Translations under genes and position numbers: made by a program
The notes under the pieces: model-generated
Seen by the model: the letters and a program-made list of their open reading frames with translations, nothing else
The model's database searches: none
What the model was told of the DNA's origin: nothing
Assembly: GCA_007644065.1 (NCBI GenBank)
Contig: VJWN01000013.1
Span: forward strand, 372,001-436,000
DNA length: 64,000 nt
Direction: 5' to 3'
From: Margaritispora aquatica
Taxonomy: Eukaryota > Ascomycota > Leotiomycetes > Helotiales > Discinellaceae
Shown: positions 1 through 12,294 of the stretch, piece by piece
How the letters are laid out: each line of letters starts with the position of its first letter
Position numbering within the stretch: position 1 is the first letter of the stretch

Positions 1-1308
1 AGTGACCAGGATACTTGGAAAGTTGAGATCAACCATGAATGAATGAACCTCTTTTTTTGTTTTCTTTCTCTCGCTCGCCAATCTTATTATGTATCTGCAC
101 TTGCATTTGCATTGAATTTGCATAAGGTAAGGAAGGTATCTATCTGTCTGCATATCAAAATCGACTTGATGAAAACTGCATCTAACGGTTCATATCGGGT
201 TTGGTATATAATTCCCATATTCGTCATCAACAACACCATCCCAAAGGTTGAAGTTGTTGGATTCACAAAAACTGTTTCTGTTGCGAGCACCCAAAACTAA
301 GTTACAGTACGGTACCGTCCCAGCCCAGCCCAGCCCCGTCGAGTTATGACGCAGGGAGTTATGCACAATCCTAGCTATCCCGAACCTGGTGGCGGGCATG
401 ATGGACATTCGTTCCGCTCCAAAAGAACTTCCCCAACATTGTGGCCGAGAGATCGGTGGGGCTTTACCTTTGGTTTGGGGGCTCTTGTCTGGGAGGACTC
501 TTGGGAAGACATGTCTTGGAACTCCTTTATTCCGTACTCGGAATTTTTAAAACACCAAATGATATCAGATATTTACGCTCACTCTCTCACTCTCTCCTCT
601 CTCTCCTCTCTCCCTCTAACTATCTCTGGAATTCATCTATTAGTCATTACCTATCTCTATTTCTTGTCAATTCTATTCGCGATCCGAGCACAGAAGTTCT
701 CTCACAATACTCAGGTACAACTCTTTGAATAATCATCTGTCTGTTTCTCACCCTCTTCGTCTTCCTTCCATCACCACAAAGCTCCATAATGTCATATAAT
801 GTACCGAAGGGACAAGAAATCCCTCTCATCTTGGCCTTACCTTGGCCTCACTTCGGTACATTCTTTTCACCTATTCTAGGGTTCCACTCTTTTTGTCTTA
901 TAACCGTGCTTATTCATGTCATCAACAAAAATACACCTTTGATGATGGCCCTGGTCGCTGTCGTCTCACTACTGTACCTACAATCAACGGTGTCTTATCA
1001 TCCATCCATCACCTGCAAATACACAACACACTACTGTACATGAATCCTGATCCAAGGCTGAGCTTCCAAAGGATTTACCTCACACTTGCCTTTTTTAGGT
1101 GTCCTCAACCTACAAGGGGTTTGTCCGAAAGATTTGGAAGTATCCAATTAGCTCTGCATATTACATACTGTTGAAACTTACAATATTCTGGTCCAAAATT
1201 ACTAGCTGGACGATATCAGCTCTGATCTGATCAGGTAAGTACCTAAAGTACTCATTCCTTCTTAGTCTTTAAAATTCGGCAGATACTGTATTGTGTTGTA
1301 CGACCCTA
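1..1308. other. Intergenic, no supported gene
   Basis: The open frames here are short, overlap on both strands and show no recognisable domain. A CT-rich tract lies at about 573-620. I see no RNA gene. Confidence 0.5.
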
Positions 1309-1554
1309 CGGAGGTACAGCCTATAAGTATTAGAACAGCACTAGCAGGGGGCTCCCAGACCCAAAATCTTTCAAACTCTGTAACTTTTGCTATAGTTGAT
1401 CAAAAAACTTTATTTTAGTAATATTATCATTCTTAGCAACAAGACTATACACAAGTTCTTTTTCTTGTTTTTGTTGTACGTTGAAGTTACGTTGGTAGGG
1501 GGAAATATAAGACCCATGCTAGTGCTGTTCTAATACTTTTGGGCTGTACCTCCG
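1309..1554. mobile_element. Small TA-flanked inverted-repeat element (MITE, Tc1/mariner-like)
   Basis: Terminal inverted repeats of 38 bp lie at 1309-1346 and 1517-1554 and match at 36 of 38 positions. Both begin CGGAGGTACAGCC and carry AAGTATTAGAACAGCACTAG further in. A TA dinucleotide flanks each end (1307-1308 and 1555-1556), as expected for a Tc1/mariner target-site duplication. The 170-bp core is AT-rich and has no coding capacity, so this is a non-autonomous element or a deletion remnant. The two arm mismatches are C/T in a CpA context and A/T. Superfamily assignment rests only on the TA duplication and is an inference. Confidence 0.75.
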
Positions 1555-1675
1555 TATACACGATATCTTCAACCCTTCCCCCCTCCCCCCCCCCAAAAAA
1601 CACAAAAACACAAGAAATATCTCACTCACCCCAAATATCCATCTACGTGATGTTAGATGTTGGTGTTGGTGTTGG

Positions 1676-1860
1676 ATGTAAGTAAGGTAAGTCAGCACTT
1701 AAGTAGGGTAGGGTAGGTAAGCAAACATCGTGAGATACCAAAATAGGCACATAAGCAATCAACCGAGAACGAGGACATGACAATGTACCTCAGGTACCTT
1801 ACCTTTGGTACCTCACCCAAGTACCTAAGCAAGGTAAGTAAGGTGCCTAAGTAACGGAAA
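1676..1860. repeat. GGTAAG/TACCT-rich degenerate repeat tract
   Basis: Many short units of the type GGTAAG, AGGTACC and TACCTAAG recur in both orientations over about 180 bp. The same sequence style returns at about 28603-28630, 46350-46375 and 60772-60792, so it is a dispersed low-complexity motif of this genome. No gene overlaps it convincingly. Confidence 0.5.
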
Positions 1861-1948
1861 GTAAGAAAGAAAGAAACAAAACAAAACAAAACAAAAACTC
1901 CGGCATTCCAACCTCGGCAATCCGATGCGACGTGCAACGAAAATAAAA

Positions 1949-1978
1949 CATGACCATGACCATGACCATGACTATGAC
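1949..1978. repeat. Hexanucleotide tandem repeat (CATGAC)
   Basis: Four perfect CATGAC units followed by one TATGAC unit form a short microsatellite. It lies downstream of the nudE gene, in the region between the repeat tract and the nudE 3' end. Confidence 0.7.
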
Positions 1979-2679
1979 CCCCAATTCGATTCCATTCCAC
2001 TCCAATCCCCCGATCCATGAAAGATCGCATCGGAACTCGAGATCCATTCGTTCGTTTGGACAACTCTCTTCTTGCCATGAAACAAAAGTGTTCAGCCTTA
2101 TCTGAGCACCAGCACTTGCACCGAGGTCAAAACTCACCACCTTTCACCCACCCTACCAGATCGCTCATCACAGAATCGCATCAGTTGGAAACACCGTTCA
2201 ATAAGTAGATATCAGGACAGCAAATGATATATTCATATCTGTCTTCTTCCATATTACTCATCCCCTCCCTCTCTCTCTCCATCCATTCTCGCCGACGGCG
2301 TGTACACTGCCATCTCTCCCTCCACAAGCACGCAACACAATCAAAACCATGCCTGCCATGCTATACCATCTCCTCGCATCCTTATGCTCAAGCTTTCCCT
2401 CTCTCACATCTCCATCCCCCCACCCTTTCAAACATAAGAAAATGTGTGGTAGCGACGGCTAAAAGCGAGCAAGCAAAAAATGCTGTGCTCTAATCACATA
2501 AAACGGTCCAAATTGGTATGCTCCCACCCATCCACCATACCAAAAAAAACGCCAAGTCGCCATGCATGCTCAAAATCCGCCAGAAGAGAAAAATCCCCAG
2601 TGCTCGTGACAATCGTTCGCGTACAATTACCAATGCCGTAAAATAAACCCTCTCATACAGTAGAAGCGAAGTCTCGTCT

Positions 2680-4542
2680 TTAATATGTCTCCCCAACACC
2701 ACTTAATCTTGTCCGCGAAGGGGGCTTCATCAAACCATCGACTTTGTCTCCAGGTCCGCCGCTCGTCCTTCGCGGTAGGCCGGTTGTATGGGCACCGCTC
2801 TTCCGTCGAGGAAGTGCTGAAGGGGCCGGAATGGCGCTGTTTTCTATATCTCCCTTGCCGTAGGTGTTTCTTCGGCTTGGAGTCGCAAAATCAAGCTCCC
2901 TGTCCTCATCAAGGTCAATGTGTGATACACTTTGAGAGTGGCCATGCCCATGAGATGAGCTGTAGCTACCGCCAACACTTGATCGAGGTCGTCGGGATTC
3001 CAAAGCACCAGATTGGGAGTAATGACCTAGGGGTGTTCTGGCGCCAGATATAGAGCTCCGGCTAGCTGGACGTGCAAGTTCGGTTCGACTTAGTGGCCGG
3101 TCGGTTCGCACGAAACTGTTACTTGCTCGGCTGCTGGGTCGACTATCCCCATCACGAGTTGGAAGCGGACCAAACGATAATCGACTGATCCCCGAAGTGG
3201 ATAACCTGGCGACGTGCTTGGTGCCGACGGGTGTATCTTCTGATGGCGCAGTCGAAGCTGTTATTACTGAGCTTGCAGCTGAGCTTCCAACAGTCCTCTT
3301 CCTGCTTCTGATCGTCACACTCGGAGGCATGTAGTTCTGTCCCATAGCAGATCCATTCCTAGGTGATGCTTGCGGAGGAGTATTGACGGGCGCGGGCAAT
3401 TTCGATCGAGCAGATTGTACTCGTTGTTCGAGTCTTTGCATCTGAGCAGTAAGACTTCGAATGTGTGTAAGAGAAGTTGAGTTTGGTAAACCCCTGGTGG
3501 CAGGTGCCTTGGTCCTTGCCACATTACGGATCACAGAAGGTGTGGCATTTCTGGTACGGGTCGAGGGGGTAGCCGCAATAGTTGGTCCCCTTGAACTTCT
3601 CAGGTTTTGCGATGCGTTCCGTGCCGCTGGCTTTGGTGTAGTGCTTGAATCGCCCGATGGCAGCTTCAATTTGCTCTTGGGTGGATTCATTGGTGTTCTC
3701 AGCATTTGAGCTGCAGAAGAAGCTTCCGAAATTGGTGGAGATGGTGGGGTGCGAGTTTCGATAGAATCGATCGTTGAGATAGAGGCAGCATCTGGTGGGG
3801 ATGTAATTAATGGAGAAGAGGCGATCGAGGCAGGGGATCCGTCTAGATTGGCTGGGGAGTTGGGTGCTGTGAGATCCGTTGAAATTGTAGGGAATTGTCG
3901 TTTTCGCAATTTGTCTTGCATAATCTCTGCCTCGATCTTAAGATCTGATAACTCGTCGCGTAGGCGTTGCGTTTCGATTCTCAGATTCTCTCTCTCTTGC
4001 TCTCCGATCTTAATCTCCTCCTCCATCATTACGGTCCTCTCAATCCCAACATTGTACTTTGACTCCAAATCCTCCAGAGAAGATGTTGTGTTTCGCGCCT
4101 GCCTTTCAAAGTCATCGTTTTGGACCTCGATATCTCGTAGTCTTAACTGTAGAGTCCGATTTGTGTCTCGAAGAGTGGTGATTTCCTTCTGAAGCGTATT
4201 TTGGGCAGTGTTAGACTCGGCTTTGGATTGCTTATACTTAGTCTGTAAGTAATATTAGCAGCATATCGCACAATCGGTTGAGATCCTCGGGCCTGCAGAA
4301 TCCACACATACCTTCCACTCATCGACCTCAAATCCCAGACTCTCTACCTTCTCCTGGAGGGTCCTCTCCCTCTTCTCAGCAGCCTCGACATCCTTCTCAA
4401 GCTCGGCCTCCAGTTCCTGACTGGACGCCTGAAACTCTGCTAACTCATGTTCTAACTGTTCATACTGCGTCTTGTAATATGCAATCGTGTCTTCGGGCGA
4501 AGCGCCTTGGGGTGGCGAGGATGGGACCAGGTCGTCGAGCAT
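2680..4542 (-). CDS. nudE: Nuclear distribution protein NudE homolog (dynein regulator)
   Basis: NudE-family proteins bind NudF/LIS1 and cytoplasmic dynein and support nuclear migration along microtubules. There are two exons, 4542..4312 and 4242..2680, joined by a GTATGT...CAG intron in phase 0, giving 597 residues; the Aspergillus NudE and Neurospora RO-11 proteins are of similar size. The N-terminal ~190 residues are a long coiled coil rich in E, Q, K and R. It opens with the family pattern of a short acidic lead followed by [16 protein letters not shown], and [16 protein letters not shown] follows. This is the LIS1/self-association region. The remaining ~400 residues are Ser/Pro/Thr/Arg-rich and probably disordered, with repeated RRxSG-type motifs near the end. 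The start at 4542 is the one that aligns with NudE N-termini. The identification from the coiled coil is strong; the C-terminus is poorly conserved, so an unseen late intron cannot be excluded. Confidence 0.9.
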
Positions 4543-5623
4543 CGTGATGTTGACCAGTGTCTGTTGTCCTTATGCACAGGCAGACATTCGCAAGATCTGT
4601 CCTTGCGATTATATTCCGGATAGTTATCGCTTCCCAATCCTTCAAGTCGCACTCGTGCAGATCGTCTGTGATGCAGTGTTGGTGTAGCGGTGTGATGGTA
4701 GTCCTCGTGGTCCGCGCTTCAATATGGCGTTTTCGTGATGTTGAGATCGTTATCTGATGGTGTTTGGCGATAAGTTATGTATCCTGGAAATGATACAATA
4801 CATCTGTTTGTTGCTGAATCCTTGGGTTCCTCGGGTCCTGGGGGTCGTTAGTTGTCGTTAGTTGTCGAAGTCGAGTGCCGAATGTCGTGGTGGTGGTTGT
4901 CGATGGGCGATTGTTGATGTTGTCGGTGGTTGTTGCCCTCTCCCTCTCTCCCTCCTAAGGGTGAATTCGTGAGTTGTTTACCCCTGTCTGGAGCGCACTA
5001 GTCCATTGTTACGGTAACGGCATCCAACGTTGGGGCTGGCTTGGTGTCTTTCATGTGAGCCGATCCAACTCTAAAATTAACATCGACTTTTAGAATGAAA
5101 TTGCGTCGTAAAGTTCGTTGAAGAACTACACATCACTTCTTCCAACAGGTTCTTATCAATTCGTGTCCTTTGATCCTCAGTCTCAAGAAAGGCGCGGTCA
5201 TTCGCGATGTTCTACGCGTTTATGGCTTTGTCTCGTTACTGCACCTTCAATTGGGTGCATGAACTCTACACCGTTCAAGTGGATAATACGCTGCACCTAC
5301 GATGCGGATCTAAGGAGTTCGCAGGAGTTCACGACTGATCACTTTGGTTTGCGAGTCATTTAAGAACGAATGAGAGGATTTCGAAGTATCTTCGGAATTT
5401 TATTGTAAGTTGAGGGATGGAAACATTCTCTCACGAGTTTAACAGCCATCAATATACACACATTAATCTCATTGCAGATGAAACTACACAGCCTGTTGGC
5501 CGTGTCGATATGAGTTGTCTCACAGAAGACGAGCTTCAAATTAGCGCAATCTTACGGAACGAGTTTTGTATTTATTGATTGTATCATGCATTCACAACTC
5601 CACACAGTCAATCCCCACCAATA
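4543..5623. other. nudE upstream region / permease 3' flank
   Basis: About 1.1 kb lies between the nudE start and the stop of the next minus-strand gene. It should hold the nudE promoter and leader, with TGT/GTT-rich and CT-rich stretches near 4850-4960, and the permease 3' UTR. I see no supported ORF. Confidence 0.5.
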
Positions 5624-7592
5624 TCAGGCTTTTAAGTCCTTCTTCTCATCCAAACTACTCCCTACTGGAGTTATTTCTTCTTCTACCGTATCAATCACGC
5701 CCTCGATTTCTGGTCCTGAGAATCGCTTCCGAGCAGTGGTAAACCATGTCACTGTAGCTATAAACATGATCACGCCAATCGCCGCCGAGGTGTAATTCAT
5801 GTTCTCGGCAGTGACTGGATACACAGATGGGAAATTGAAGGTTATGCTAGCGAATAGCAGGTAAGTAAGCCCAATAAAATTGAGGGTGAGTGATACCCAA
5901 GGCTTCATTGCCCAAGGTCCAGTCAGTTGTCGATGGCCACCGTTGAAGTATGAGATAATTCGAACCAGGAGAGGCATTGCGTATGAGAGATAAAATCCTT
6001 CTGTTGCGATCGCAATGACAGTATTGAACCCGGTAACAGTTCCAAAGTATATACTGTTGAACGCCATCTGCACGACAGTACCCAAGAGAATGGCAGCAAC
6101 AGGAGTGTGATGTTTTGGCTCCACCCTGCTGATGATATGCGAAAATGGGAGTCCATGGTCTCTTGCGAACGCAAAGAGTGAACGTGCCCCCTCAGCAAGG
6201 AGGGCGTTCGCGCAGCCAAGGTCAATGATTACAATAAATGATGCCAGAAAACAGGATCCGACATGACTGTTCGTTGAGTCGTAGAATATCTGGATAAGGG
6301 GAACAAGTGTGGTTGTGTTCGCAACTTGGTCAATGTCCCCAATGCAGAAACAAACCGCTATGAGGAAGATGAAGCCAGTCAGAGCTCCGATATACACTGA
6401 CATCACCATTGCTCTGGGCGCTTGTTTTCGTGCATCTTTAAGTTCCTCACACATGTGTGCTGGCGCATCATCTGGTCACAAGTCAGCCAAAAAAAATATA
6501 TATATATATATATTTCAAATGATCGCAGTTAAACTTACAGCAACACATCCCAAATGCTGGCTGCAGTATTCCAATGATGCCAGCCATTGATGCACTAAAT
6601 CCAGTGAAGTTCTGGAAATCCTTGAAAACAAAAGACGCTGACTGTTTGTTTGTGTTACAGGCGAGGATGGTGACTATAGTCACAATGAACGCAACGATAT
6701 TAAACATAAGAAGTCCTTTCGATATCTTGTCCAATATTCTCGAACCGAACTGTGTAGATACCAGTCAGCGCTGACCTCCTTTCAAATCATTGTAGCCAGT
6801 GTACATTCAGTGACTTAAAAGTCGGAAATACATCCTCTACCTTTAAGTACTATGGGAAAATCGACATTACATACCATGTTAATGAAAGTCGCAAACAAGG
6901 TTATACTATATGCAACGAGGACAGTATGCCATCTCTCGATAGTATAATTTGGATTGACAAGATTGGCCTGTCCTAGTATGAAGTTTGCACCGATGAACGA
7001 ATTCGTCGCTCCCATGGCTAGGATACCTGAACAACAGTTAGTTGTGAAGTCGATAATATCTATCTATCAGCCTTTGCCAACATTTGGCAACATACCAATG
7101 ATCATGAACCACCCAGTGAGGTAAGAGAATTGCCTCCTAATGCTCTTGTGCGAGAGGATATACACCCATGAGTACTGCCCACCAGCAACCGGATATTCTG
7201 AGCACATCTCCGCCATCGAGTATGCAACGCAGAGTGAGACAATACTAATCCCAACCCATCCCCATATCATCACCGGAGGGCCGCCAGCATTAACACCAGT
7301 CACCAAAACACCTCCGAGAGCACTCCAGCTAAATCTCTGTCAGCCTCATATCGCTATTTTCAGGCTTTAGGTTACAGGAAAGTACAACGTACCACGTAAC
7401 TATTGAGAAGCTGAATCCGATCATGCCCAGAAGGCCAAATGAGCGCTTCAGCTCTGATTTCACTTTTTAGCGAGAACTCTTGACTAAGTCGAAAACAGTG
7501 TAAAATTAATACTAACCAGGCTGGTAACCCATTTCCTCCAAGGTCGTGTCTTCTGCATCTGGTGAGATGCCCTTCGTTTCAATGCCTGACAT
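5624..7592 (-). CDS. APC-superfamily amino acid / GABA / choline-type permease
   Basis: This plasma-membrane proton symporter belongs to the fungal amino acid/choline (GABA permease-like) group. Six exons (7592..7517, 7453..7393, 7328..7096, 7026..6875, 6749..6539, 6471..5624) give 526 residues in continuous frame, the usual size for the family. Family signatures include LKRSFGLLGMIGFSFSIVTW near TM1, GGPPVMIWGWVGIS, SMAEMCSEYPVAGGQYSWVY, and YDAPAHMCEEL followed by ARKQAPRAM. About 12 hydrophobic segments are visible, with a short acidic cytosolic N-terminus containing EDTTLEEMGYQPG and a charged C-terminal tail. The start is the ATG that gives this N-terminus. Intron 5 contains an (AT)n tract. 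It is divergent from the isochorismatase-like hydrolase across a GATA-containing promoter, which suggests nitrogen-source uptake. The substrate cannot be told from sequence; GABA, other amino acids, choline or a urea derivative are all possible. Confidence 0.9.
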
Positions 7593-8531
7593 CTTAGTTT
7601 ATCTCAGGTGGTACTATACCAAAGTAGACAAAGACGTTACTCTTCAAAATTACGACAAGTTGAAGCCAAAGCAACAGAACATGGGAAACTCGAATATATG
7701 AACTCGCGAAATACTCCTTACAAGATGTATCCACTAAGAGCAATTCCAGCCCATCACCCTGCTTATCGACTCCACGATGTGAGGGGCCGCAAATGCAGCT
7801 TAGACTCTAGCCCGCCGCTAGATCGACATTCATCAAGCTGGCATCTATAAAACATCCAATCACAGAAATGCAATGCTATCTCCGATGCCTGCCAAACCCA
7901 TCCACAAAGCTTCTTTCCAGCTCACAATCGAGTCTCCGCCAAGCAGGAGTGGGATTTCGCCCGCCAGACGTGCAGAATCAACACTTTTATGTCATTTTAG
8001 GACCAATAGCCGCCTGCGGACCAAAGCGAGAAGCCTCGCTTGATAGCCAAGTCTCCATTCCGCTTCCCGTCGTTGTGCCTGGTAGGTTATCATGAGTAGT
8101 CCTCCCCCACTATACGCATGATAATACCTCTTTCACTAAGGGGTTTGACTAAGTCTATGATAATTCCTTGTACTCTAAGTAGCTTGTCTATAAGCTAAAA
8201 TGTCGCAAATACTTGAGCTTCGACGTTTTCTGAGCTTTGTGGCGTGCTGCGGCTTCCGGGACATCCTTCGGGACATTTCCCGGGCATCGGGAGTCCGGCT
8301 AAGTGGTCAGACTGTGTGGTCTGGATCGTGCATAATTTTCGTAAGCCAGTGAAAGGAAGGGAACCATTTTCATTCTGTTTCAGAGCACCGTGGTTCTATT
8401 CAATTTCTTGAGCTGCTCATCCTTTGTGTTTCTTACAAGTAAGCAATCGAGACGGCAGACTGAGTTGGAGCTCTGAAGATCGACTCAAGAATAACCAGCA
8501 TCCATTCACTGATATTTAATTCGTGAACACG
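7593..8531. other. Divergent promoter region, permease / amidohydrolase
   Basis: This 939-bp intergenic stretch separates the starts of two divergent metabolic genes and must contain both promoters. GATA-type cores occur at 7762-7766 and 7873-7877 and, more densely, between 8042 and 8163. A short AT-rich stretch, tctataaaaca, occurs near 7845. I support no ORF in it. Confidence 0.55.
8042..8163. promoter_or_regulatory. Cluster of GATA-factor core motifs
   Basis: Four GATAA/GATAG cores lie within 122 bp: 8042-8046 (GATAG), 8087-8091 (TTATC, that is GATAA on the minus strand), 8120-8124 and 8159-8163 (both GATAA). In ascomycetes, clustered HGATAR sites in the promoters of permease and amidase genes are targets of AreA/NIT2 nitrogen regulators. 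The motif is short and frequent by chance, so function is an inference from the clustering and from the genes on either side. Confidence 0.35.
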
Positions 8532-9466
8532 ATGGGTCCATATATCGAGGCATCACCTTATCAGTGGCCTCATGATAAAACTTTTGATCCGAAGACAACT
8601 GCACTTATTATTATTGATATGCAGAATGATTGTAAGCTATTTTTCTCACTACCGTTTGCTTTATTGCTCATCACCCGAAATACCCCACTTTCACTTCATC
8701 ATAAGCTGCACGAAACTTCAAGGAACTTCTACACAACTGCCACAAGGTTTCACATATTGCACATATAATTAAAACCAAAAGACATGCACTATATCAATGT
8801 CCTCGATTAACCAACTCTCACAGTTTGTTCAGAAGAGGGCTACATCGTCCAGCAAGGCTATGATATCTCCGCCGCCCGGGAAATCATCCCACGTCTCCAA
8901 ACCCTCCTTTCTGCGTTCCGGAAAGCCGGCTTCCCTATCTATCACACGCGCGAGGGTCACAGACCCGACTTATCCACCTTGTCCTCTCGAGAATTGGCGC
9001 GAAGCAGGAACAATGCTTCTGGTCTCGGGATAGGCGATGTGGGACCCCTGGGTCGTCTCCTAGTCCGAGGCGAGAAGGGACATGCTATTATTTCTGAGCT
9101 GGAGCCTTTGGTGGGTGAAAATATCATTGATAAGCCTGGTAAGCTCTCTTATTAAGCTAGCTGGTATAAGCATGAATTGATATAAAAATAGGGCGAAGTG
9201 CATTCCAGCATACGGATTTGAAACTCATGCTCGATATCAAAGGGATCAAGAACTTGGTTCTCTGTGGTGTCACTACCGATGTATGTGTACATAGCACTAT
9301 GCGAGAAGCTAATGACAATGGCTTTGATTGTCTCTTGGTGGAGGATTGCACGGCTGCTAGTGAAGCGCATCTGCATACCGCTGCTGTGGAAAGCGTGAAG
9401 GCCGAAGGTGGAATCTTTGGTGCTGTGAGTACTTCTGAGAATATCCTTGCGGCATTGTCTCGATAA
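8532..9466 (+). CDS. Isochorismatase-fold cysteine amidohydrolase
   Basis: This is a cysteine hydrolase of the isochorismatase-like superfamily, which includes biuret hydrolase, RutB-type ureidoacrylate hydrolase, N-carbamoylsarcosine amidase and nicotinamidase. Three exons (8532..8631, 8824..9138, 9192..9466) give 229 residues. The catalytic triad is visible: Asp29 in IIIDMQNDF, Lys137 in DKPGRSAF and the nucleophile Cys170 in GVTTDVCVHSTMREA. The KPG-x-SAF and TTDVCVHSTMREANDNGF segments resemble the RutB/biuret-hydrolase branch more than isochorismatases. The ATG at 8532 was chosen; a GTG nine bases upstream is in frame but fungi rarely use it. The first intron is long (192 bp). There is no signal peptide, so it is probably cytosolic. 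Being divergent from an amine/amino acid permease suggests use of an amide or ureide as nitrogen source; this is inferred. Confidence 0.9.
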
Positions 9467-11597
9467 TCAATGGAGAGCACGGGAGGTAAATTGATGTGCT
9501 TTCAAGACTGCTACTGAAGTTGAAGCTTAGGGATATGGGTTGATGGATTTGGTCGGTCTTGATGACCGGGACTTAAATTGAGTATTTCAAGAACACCTAC
9601 TCTCAAGCTGGAACTCGTGTTCTTTCTTGAAATGTCATTTTGTAGGGCATTTTACTCGGTTTATTTTTACCATCCATCAATTAGCCTCCTTTATCTTAAG
9701 TCTCACGTTACATAAATAGGACGTTGATGTGAACTACTCTCTTCGTCAGCTGTACTATTTGCTTCAATTTTACTCTCGCCCCTGAAGCTGGCTCACCGCA
9801 TCCTAGTATAAAAGGACTGTGTCTATCTTTGCGTAGTTAATGGCACCAATCAAGCTCAAGGTAATCAGTATATAAGCCCGTGGAACGACTCATCGACCCA
9901 TTGGATCTTTTTATTTCGTATGGGTTTTCAAGTGAACTTGGTCGAGGAAGATTAGCCCAATCATAAAATAGCACGAGGATGGTGGTATCAAGATTCATAA
10001 TTTTCAACGGTGTCTACACTGCACTTTTTGCTATCATCTTCTACATCGTTATATGACAGTCTGTTGAAACAACATCATTTCCCTACGCTATTTCTGGAGA
10101 AATTTTCACATTTAAACATTTATACACTTTGCATTGATTTTAACGAGTATGCTCTTCAGAGCCCAAGAAGTAGGCTATGGTTGTCATGTGTATCTCTTTG
10201 GCTGGCTTTTGTCGAAGGTTTGATTTCATAGTTCAAGTGTGATTCCAGATACTTATACCTCGCGACCTATGAGCAAGAATTCAGCCCGGGGACGATGATC
10301 TGGAGCAAAGCTAAAGTGAGTGAAGAGGGATCCAAACATTGAGCATCAATGATTGAGTCGAAAGTGAGTACGTCTTCTAATCGAGAAGTCCTTCGAAGGG
10401 TGTTTATACGACATTATCTATCTGCAAGTCTTCATGATAACCACAAAAGAAGCAAAACTTGTGGTACAAGATGCTCGTTGCTGAAAACAACGGATTTTGC
10501 TTTTCCCTAAGATGAACTGTTCGTGATGTGGGGAGGGAATGTGCGTCTACGTTGAACGTGGAAATATATTTCGAATACTTAGTCACTATTCTGACTATAT
10601 TGCATCTGTTGTCAAGTGTTCAACTTATTTATTCCCACTTTCATTTCGTTTACTGCACCTACATGTTAAACCTCCGCATTCAGTAGTCTTAAACCCTGGT
10701 ATGGTTTCGTTTGCACTCCATCATTCATTTGTTCACTTCAAAATACTAGGTTAATTGCTATTGACAACATACGATTTACCGCTGCCAACTTGAAATTTAT
10801 GTCCTGTCGAGGCTCAAATCGAATTTTCAATTGTCTATATTGATTATCTCCTCATGAAAAGTTTAAGCTGATCCTAGACTGCACGTTGACTCCATACACA
10901 ATTACAACATCAAAAGAAGGATTCGGTTCAAATCCCAGAAAAAACATGGTCAGGGAAGCAACTGAGAAGGTAAACATACCAAAGCCCGATAGTACAGATT
11001 TTCAAGGTTTATAGTATCGTCAGGTGGTTGAAACAAGGTTGAGAAGCTATTCACATTGTATTTCTTTCTACAAACGCTGAATGAGAAGTTGAATTTTTGA
11101 GGGGGAGATTTGAGAGAGTAGCTGGTGTGTAGAGAAATATAATAACGTCACTTCTCTGAAAATCTATCAGCAATATTTCCCTCACTCGGCAACTCTACTT
11201 GTTTCCCTGGGTGTACTGTGGTTAGCGTGAAGTTTACAGCATTCTTTATTCATTGAATATCACATTGGATATCACGAAGGTCCTGTTGCCTTAGATTCTA
11301 TTACCCCGTATAACGTATAGTAGGATCTTCAGTTCTCGTTACTGTCATTCAATTTTCCACTGCCAACTTTCTCCCTTCGAGTTTGACAAAGTGCCGAAAG
11401 CGCAAAACTATGGCGATTCTAAATGTTTAAAAAACGGTTACAGTCCCTATCTCCTATACTGGGATATCTAGGATATATAGAGATGATTGATATATGCCAT
11501 TATCCTCCTAGTCTACGGCTTACTCGCAACATACATCAACTTCAATTACACCTCTTCGTTCATTTTGAAAGCAGCCCACGCCTTAATTTCTCTTCTA
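9467..11597. other. Intergenic, no supported gene
   Basis: This AT-rich stretch of about 2.1 kb has only short overlapping frames. A tRNA T-loop-like string near 10926 has no matching stems. It contains the 3' flanks of the hydrolase and of the convergent small membrane-protein gene. Nothing else is recognised. Confidence 0.5.
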
Positions 11598-12294
11598 AAA
11601 ACAGCTAACTGAGCTGTCAATTGCTCTATATTCCTCACGAGAGCAGTCAACTGCGCTGCTATAATCCGATTCCAAATGTCTTAGCAGGTCTGATTTCTCC
11701 TCGTCCACACCCAAGCTCCCGGGACCAAGCTCAGCATTCAGTTCCTTTCGCTTCCTCTCTTTTCGCACACAAACAATCCATTGCCATAGTTGACATAGCG
11801 TCATAATGATTGTACCAACCAAATTGAAAACGCACAGATACAGTCGTAGATGGTATATGCGCCATGTGCCTGTGTTCGCGTCCGCGTCTGGTTTGGATTT
11901 CTGAGGTTGAGAAAACAGTGTTAGTGACGTGGTGCTGACGAGTGCGAGAAAATTCACAAAGGGGATGTGGCCACCAGCATGTGACAGAATTGATGGACGC
12001 TGCATTCAAATGCTTCATCATCTGTATCTCTACTTTCCATCGAATGCGCCTAACTTGTGATTTTGACACTTCGTTTGACCCGGGACTTGAAGTTTTGAGG
12101 CCGCAGAAAGGTTATATAATAGCTCATTTATTTGAGTGATGGTATCAATTTTGCCATACAGTGGTGGTAACCCGATTATAGGAGGGTAAAAGAGGTATGT
12201 ATGAAGATGAGGAAGATAGGGGGAGGAGAGAGAAGCTCACCAGGGCTGTGGTGAATGCTTGTAGAACGAATAACAGTCGTAGTCCTGGATACAT
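11595..12294 (-). CDS. Small multi-pass membrane protein, unknown function
   Basis: I do not recognise a named family. The proposed model has two exons: 12294..12241 (MYPGLRLLFVLQAFTTAL) and 11999..11595. They are joined in phase 0 by a 241-bp GTGAGC...CAG intron, giving about 152 residues. Exon 2 contains HAGGHIPFVNFLALVSTTSL and a second hydrophobic stretch from YHLRLYLCVFNLVG to LWQWIVCV, followed by a basic stop-transfer (RKERKRKE) and an acidic tail. With the hydrophobic exon 1 this makes two to three membrane segments. The intron is longer than others in the window, so a further small exon between them may be missing. It shares a 294-bp promoter with the divergent membrane-protein gene on the plus strand. 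Confidence 0.55.

Noticed and set aside
10910..10950. tRNA-like T-loop string (GGTTCAAATCCC)
   Set aside because: The flanking bases do not pair into a T stem, and no acceptor or anticodon arms are found at the right distance.
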